Origin: a virus
IMG/VR virus record: IMGVR_UViG_3300034062_006332
Location: 1 to 26,457 of that record
Length of the DNA stretch: 26,457 bases
Reading direction: 5' to 3' (one strand)
Every line of letters starts with the position of its first letter. The first letter of the stretch is position 1. Position numbers and translations under genes: made by a program. This document shows, in pieces, positions 22,533 to 26,457 of this stretch. Below the pieces are notes generated by a model. That model ran no database searches. It was not told the DNA's origin and saw only the letters and a program-made list of their open reading frames with translations.

Positions 22533-22539
22533 CTAAATA
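22533..22539 (+). promoter_or_regulatory. Candidate late promoter box (CTAAATA) close to a start codon
   Basis: CTAAATA lies in the 20-base gap before the fibre gene, ending seven bases before its ATG (22547). If it acts as a T4-type late promoter, the RNA would begin within two or three bases of the ATG, that is, almost leaderless. No Shine-Dalgarno site is present in the gap. It could also serve the genes further downstream. Confidence 0.3.
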
Positions 22540-22546
22540 TGTTACT

Positions 22547-23332
22547 ATGCCAGATATAAGTATAATATCAGTTCCAAGTTATCAACCATTACAGCCTTAT
22601 TATTATCAGGTTGATAACCTGCCTATCAATGCTCTCGTCCAAAGAGATGATATAATCAACAGTGCTGTAGACACAAATACGGCTATTCTTGAGTCTGCAA
22701 TTGGAAATACTGGAACTTTAGCGGCTAGACTTGATCAGTCTTTAGAACAAAATGGTAATCTAAAAAGCAATAAGATTAATGAAGCGTTACATAACATTGG
22801 TGCTCACGAAGATGGCATGTACAATGGCACTGATTATGTTAGAATGGAATTATCTGAACGTCAAAAACTAGAACTTATTTCTGATGAAGCAACAAACTTA
22901 ACAATTCAAGTAGATCAAATTAGTAAAACAGTTTTTTTTAATAATGGACCAATTGTATTTAAGAATTCTACAACTATTAGCTTTAATGTAACAGAACCTA
23001 ACATTATTTCTGCCGAAGTTGCTGTTGGTTTGCAAAATGCACATCGACATTTTTATGGAGTAGAGCCACCTTCAGCTAATTTAAGTCCTGATTACACTAA
23101 TTATATAACTGGTCTTAATGTTCCATTTGAAGTTGGATCTTTAAGAGTTTATATTAATGGTGTAAGAATTTATAATGATGGATCATTGATTTATGTTCCA
23201 ACACCATTAGCAACAAATTCATATCAATTAAATGGTTACATTGAAAATGATCTAAGAACTGGATTTACATTAGACAATGCTATAACTTCAATTGATATAA
23301 TTAGAATTGATTTTGACCTGCCTCTTGATTAA
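22547..23332 (+). CDS. Putative tail fibre or fibre-base protein
   Basis: 261 residues. Residues 1-30 (SVPSYQPLQPYYYQVDNLPINALVQRDD) resemble the short N-terminal anchor of baseplate-bound fibre proteins. Residues ~30-85 are helical (AVDTNTAILESAIGNTGTLAARLDQSLEQNG), as in trimeric fibre stalks. The C-terminal part has QNAHRHFYGVEPP and FEVGSLRVYINGVRIYNDGSLIYVP, a beta module common in fibre proteins. No enzymatic motif is visible. It lies among other fibre-type genes downstream of the wedge proteins; a structural role in the fibre network is likely, while the exact part played is unknown. Confidence 0.68.
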   Translation: MPDISIISVPSYQPLQPYYYQVDNLPINALVQRDDIINSAVDTNTAILESAIGNTGTLAARLDQSLEQNGNLKSNKINEALHNIGAHEDGMYNGTDYVRMELSERQKLELISDEATNLTIQVDQISKTVFFNNGPIVFKNSTTISFNVTEPNIISAEVAVGLQNAHRHFYGVEPPSANLSPDYTNYITGLNVPFEVGSLRVYINGVRIYNDGSLIYVPTPLATNSYQLNGYIENDLRTGFTLDNAITSIDIIRIDFDLPLD

Positions 23333-23349
23333 CATTACTACATTAATAT

Positions 23350-23949
23350 ATGTTAAACAAAATAAAAGAAATACTTGATAAGAATATCGTTGTTAACAGA
23401 CACAGCGACTATCAAATTGAAAAATTCATCATTGGAAAAGAATTAACATTAGACGCTCAAGCGTGGCAATGTATTCGAGAACTTAAAACAAGATATGAAA
23501 GTCTTATAAGTCTTAATATGGAGATTGAAAATATTTTAGATGATATTGAAATTAAAAAAATAGAAATAGAAGAAGAAAAGGAAAAAAATAGCAGAAAAAC
23601 TCCTTTTTTGGTTAGAAAATTAGAAAGAAGTTTAGCAAATTTACAAATAAATCATAATAAATTGTTAGAAAACAAAGAAAACTATGAAAAAGAATGTGAA
23701 GAATTTACAAAAATTTTTGATAAAATTGATTCTAAACATGTTATTAAAAATTGGAATAATACAGAATCTCAAGCTGAATACTTTGAAAATAAATTTAGTA
23801 ATGAATTAAATTTAGATTTTTTGTTAGGTAATCCTGTAAATAAAGAATTGGTTAGATCGATATTGCAATTAGATAATTCTAGTAAAACAAAAGTTCAATT
23901 TTTAAAATTGATAAATACGAGGAAAGGTCTTTTAGGAGATGGTCAGTAA
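23350..23949 (+). CDS. Coiled-coil protein of unknown function
   Basis: 199 residues, highly charged. Residues ~45-125 are a long predicted coiled coil (RELKTRYESLISLNMEIENIL, IEIKKIEIEEEKEKN, LVRKLERSLANLQINHNKLLENKENY). The ends are more mixed: the N-terminus has LNKIKEILDKNIVV, and the C-terminal 45 residues are helical (LNLDFLLGNPVNKELVRSILQL). No family is recognised. Its place between fibre genes suggests a fibre assembly chaperone or a fibre-linking rod, but nothing in the sequence proves either. Composition is markedly more Lys/Glu/Asn-rich than the neighbouring fibre proteins, which fits a non-fibre or chaperone role. The last 11 bases overlap the PKD gene. Confidence 0.65.
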   Translation: MLNKIKEILDKNIVVNRHSDYQIEKFIIGKELTLDAQAWQCIRELKTRYESLISLNMEIENILDDIEIKKIEIEEEKEKNSRKTPFLVRKLERSLANLQINHNKLLENKENYEKECEEFTKIFDKIDSKHVIKNWNNTESQAEYFENKFSNELNLDFLLGNPVNKELVRSILQLDNSSKTKVQFLKLINTRKGLLGDGQ

Positions 23950-24958
23950 ACTAAGTAGTTATGATTTGGGATATCTGGCTGGTGATCTATCAGTATTTCC
24001 AGAAGCTATTGATAACTATGATACACTTTATTTTGCTAAAAATAATAGCGAAACAAATTTAACTCAAGCATTGAATTACGGGTCAGATTTAATTATTGTC
24101 GAAAATGCAGAAAACTTTTCAGACAAAGGCGTTTTAAGAATTAATTTGCCTGAAAAATATGCTACTTTTCCAGAATATGTTTATTACGAGAAAAGAACCA
24201 ATCAAACATTTAGTAATTTGGTTCGTGGGTTTGCTGGATCAAGACAAACTAATTGGGACGTTGGAGCGCAAATTATTGGTGGAGTTTTTGCAGACCATCA
24301 CAACAGCATTAAAGATGCTGTTATAAAAATTGAAAATACTTTAGGTACAGCAGATCTTCCAGCCAGTGGCTCCTTAAACAACATTCTCAAACAACAAGAA
24401 ATAAAGCTTTTAGCACCAAAGCCATTATTTAGAGCATATCCTCTAAATGGTCCTTCTCCTTTAACTGTAAAATTTCAAAATTTTAGCAATGTAATTGCAA
24501 ATAAGTTTTTTTGGGACTTCGGAGATGGTGGAACTAGCCTAGAAAGAAACCCAACCCATACTTATTCCAGTGAAGGAAGCTTTGATGTTAAGTTGAGAAT
24601 TGTAACAAACTTGGGAGCACAAGGACTTGTTGTTAAAAAAGGATATATAACAGCATCAAACGAAATACCAAATTTATTTGTTTATGCTACACCTAGCGTT
24701 GGATATTCTGTTCAGACTGCGAACAAAATGGGAATTGAAGCAACAAGTTTTAACTTGATAGATCAGTCTGGTGGAGACATAGTAGAAAGATTTTGGGTAT
24801 TTGAAGATGGTGGTAACCAAAGACAAGTTAACCCAAATATACACTACACAACCCATAAATACCAAAGAGCAGGAACATATATGCCAACTTTGTTAATAAC
24901 ACTAAGAGGCAATCAAGTAAATAAAATTATAGTTTCAAATCCAGTAAAGGTGTTATAA
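23939..24958 (+). CDS. PKD-domain tail protein, putative adhesin
   Basis: 339 residues. The N-terminal ~155 residues form a unit with LNYGSDLIIVENAENFSDKG and YVYYEKRTNQTFSNLVRGFAGS, like the fibre-base domains of large phages. A clear PKD domain follows at ~165-240: PLTVKFQNFS, then FFWDFGDGGTS (key WDFGDG motif) and PTHTYSSEGSFDVKLRIV. A second, diverged PKD-like domain runs from ~250 to ~335 (ERFWVFEDGGNQ, NIHYTTHKYQRAGTYMPTLLITL), with WVFEDG in place of WDFGDG. PKD domains are Ig-like folds often used for protein-protein or polysaccharide contact on surfaces. The ATG at 23939 is directly preceded by GGAG, too close to be ideal; AAAGG eleven bases upstream may serve. The stop shares one base with the next start (TAATG). 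Confidence 0.85.
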   Translation: MVSKLSSYDLGYLAGDLSVFPEAIDNYDTLYFAKNNSETNLTQALNYGSDLIIVENAENFSDKGVLRINLPEKYATFPEYVYYEKRTNQTFSNLVRGFAGSRQTNWDVGAQIIGGVFADHHNSIKDAVIKIENTLGTADLPASGSLNNILKQQEIKLLAPKPLFRAYPLNGPSPLTVKFQNFSNVIANKFFWDFGDGGTSLERNPTHTYSSEGSFDVKLRIVTNLGAQGLVVKKGYITASNEIPNLFVYATPSVGYSVQTANKMGIEATSFNLIDQSGGDIVERFWVFEDGGNQRQVNPNIHYTTHKYQRAGTYMPTLLITLRGNQVNKIIVSNPVKVL

Positions 24959-26457
24959 TGACAGATAAATTTCAAGGCAAAAATAAAGAGCATATTTTAA
25001 GTCTCACGCCAGTTGCTCCTCCATCTTGTGGATTTGTAGCAGTATCAGATTTATATTCCCAGTTTTCTGAAGATGGATCATCTTGGACAGCTGGAACCAT
25101 GCCAATAGGTGGAGATTGTGTAACTTTTGGCGATAACAGATATGTAGCTATAAATATTTCACAATATTCAGCAATTCAATCAATTGATGGAATTAATTGG
25201 ACATTTAGCGACTTACCATACATTACTTCTGTTACTTGGTCTTCAATTGCCTACGGTAATAACAAATTCGTACTTGTTTCATATGATAGCAGTTACTATG
25301 CAACATCTGTTGATGGTGTTTCTTGGGCTGGTTCTAATGTTGGCAATTTGCCATCGGTTGAGTATTGGGATTCCATTAATTATGTAAATGATTTATTTAT
25401 TGTTCTTGGAACAAACAAAATACTCACGTCAACTGATGCTGAAACATGGAATGAAATTACGTTAAGTGGCATAACAATACTAACTTACAACGCATCTGTT
25501 GTTTATGGTAATGGTTATTATGTAACAATGGATGGTGGATTTAAAAGCGTTTGGTCAACAGATGCTTCTACATGGAATGCTTCCAACATTACAACTTCTT
25601 CATTCCCAGATGGGTTAAAAGATGTAGCATTTGGAAACGGAGTATTTGTTGCAATCGGCAACAACAGTGACAAAGTCATTTATTCTGATGACGGTCAAAT
25701 CTGGATAGAAGCTGATTTGGTATCAGCTAAAGCTTGGAATAGAATCGTTTTTGGTGATAACACATTCACAATACTATCAAATGATACCATATCTTTATCT
25801 TCAGACGGAATAAACTGGACAGAAAACACTCTTCCTAATGACTTTGGATATAAAGACATTGTTTATGGATGCATAACATCACCACCAGCACTTGATTGTA
25901 ATTTTGTTGCAATTGGCGACTATGTGTCTGTTGCTTCTCAAGATGGTGTTACATGGGCAGATGGTACAACAGAAATTGCTCCACAATCAATGTTTGGAGT
26001 TACTTTCGGCAATAACAAGTATGTCGCTGTTGGTGGTTCTAAGGCAATTTATAGTTTTAATGGTACAAGTTGGATTGATAGTAACGATCCCACAATATCA
26101 GGATTACTTAAAGTCGTTTATGGCTCATTTGGTAATTATTTAGCAATTTCCTATGGAACAGATGATTATTTCACTTCAAATGATGGAGAAACTTGGACTT
26201 TACGGACAATGCCGTCAAGCTCTACTTGGTTTTCAATTTCTTATGTAAATAATAAATTTATTGCATTGTCAATGGATAAAGTTGCAATATCAGAAGATGC
26301 AACATCTTGGACAGAAGTTTCTATTGGTGGCAGAGGTTTACTACCATTTGGGCAAAACACTGTTTATGGTAATGGGAAATACGTCACAATAGATGGATAT
26401 GCTTCTTCAGCATCATCTAAAAGTGTTTCATCAACCAATGGAACAGTTTGGAATTAT
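24958..26457 (+). CDS. Asp-box beta-propeller tail protein, 3' end cut off by window edge
   Basis: From the ATG at 24958 (AAAGG seven bases upstream) I read 500 codons without a stop to the last base, so the gene continues past the edge. Twelve Asp-box-like motifs (S-x-D-G/A-x-x-W) occur at residues 37, 75, 117, 158, 200, 243, 281, 327, 366, 407, 445 and 492, about 41 residues apart. Each is preceded by a strand pair such as ITYGNNKFVLVS. This is the blade pattern of sialidase-, BNR- and YCF48-like beta-propellers. At residue ~315 a new start, ALDCNFVAIGD, echoes the first one, PSCGFVAVSD (~22-31). That suggests a seven-blade propeller followed by a second one. No sialidase catalytic Arg triad or Tyr/Glu pair could be assigned, so a binding role is more likely than an enzymatic one. 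Receptor or glycan binding is inferred from its place at the end of the fibre genes. Confidence 0.85.
   Translation, partial: MTDKFQGKNKEHILSLTPVAPPSCGFVAVSDLYSQFSEDGSSWTAGTMPIGGDCVTFGDNRYVAINISQYSAIQSIDGINWTFSDLPYITSVTWSSIAYGNNKFVLVSYDSSYYATSVDGVSWAGSNVGNLPSVEYWDSINYVNDLFIVLGTNKILTSTDAETWNEITLSGITILTYNASVVYGNGYYVTMDGGFKSVWSTDASTWNASNITTSSFPDGLKDVAFGNGVFVAIGNNSDKVIYSDDGQIWIEADLVSAKAWNRIVFGDNTFTILSNDTISLSSDGINWTENTLPNDFGYKDIVYGCITSPPALDCNFVAIGDYVSVASQDGVTWADGTTEIAPQSMFGVTFGNNKYVAVGGSKAIYSFNGTSWIDSNDPTISGLLKVVYGSFGNYLAISYGTDDYFTSNDGETWTLRTMPSSSTWFSISYVNNKFIALSMDKVAISEDATSWTEVSIGGRGLLPFGQNTVYGNGKYVTIDGYASSASSKSVSSTNGTVWNY

Noticed and set aside
24958-26457. Sialidase enzyme assignment for the Asp-box protein
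   Set aside because: Asp boxes are structural; the catalytic Arg triad, Tyr/Glu pair and acid could not be placed among the visible 500 residues.
1-26457. Insertion sequence, integrase attachment site or lysogeny module
   Set aside because: No transposase, integrase, repressor or terminal inverted repeat pair was seen; the only mobile-type gene is the HNH nuclease.

Overview
The window is a piece of an AT-rich tailed-phage genome, or a phage scaffold from a metagenome. It comes from a large contractile-tailed virus (myovirus type) whose baseplate genes resemble those of T4-like and other large myoviruses. Evidence: a run of plus-strand genes matching a tail tape measure, a tail-tube cap, gp53-like, gp27/gpD-like hub, gp5-like spike, gp25-like, baseplate-J/gp6-like and tail-protein-I-like proteins; very tight gene packing with 1-11 base overlaps; Shine-Dalgarno sites at many starts; and TAAATA boxes like T4-family late promoters. 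The host cannot be named from the sequence. Tail sheath, tail tube, capsid and large terminase are not seen and must lie outside the window.

Layout. (1) 1-6777 is mostly minus strand. Reading in the direction of transcription: a coiled-coil protein (6777-6331, possibly a small terminase), a 422-residue protein of unknown role, a 165-residue unknown, a GT9-like glycosyltransferase, a TylF/MycF-type O-methyltransferase, a second SAM methyltransferase with a glutamine-rich N-terminal extension, a 174-residue beta-rich putative virion protein, and a repeat-bearing protein that runs off the left edge. Set into this block on the plus strand are a free-standing HNH endonuclease (2351-2626) and a 42-residue membrane miniprotein (2866-2994). 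A perfect 13-bp hairpin serves as terminator in both directions between the miniprotein and the O-methyltransferase. (2) 6778-6818 is a 41-base divergent start region. (3) 6819-9101 on the plus strand is a short coupled set: a coiled-coil protein with a C-terminal membrane segment, a tRNA-nucleotidyltransferase/poly(A)-polymerase-like protein with a changed metal-binding motif, and a small protein possibly conserved in myoviruses. (4) 9109-22059 is the tail/baseplate module, from tape measure to wedge proteins. (5) 22056 to the right edge holds fibre and adhesin genes: a collar-like adaptor, a fibre protein, a coiled-coil protein, a PKD-domain protein and a long Asp-box beta-propeller protein that is cut by the edge.

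How it fits together. The plus-strand module builds the baseplate in a near-canonical order: tape measure, tube cap, gp53, hub, spike, gp25, gp6/J, then I. Receptor-binding proteins follow. The minus-strand block pairs structural-looking genes with sugar-modifying enzymes, so the phage may decorate its own virion or alter host surface glycan. That link is inferred from position and family only. The least ordinary features are this glycan-type cassette, the Asp-to-Asn change in the nucleotidyltransferase, a poly-glycine (GGT)n tract inside the tape measure gene, the 5' leader hairpin at 1326-1360, and the apparent tandem beta-propellers at the right end.
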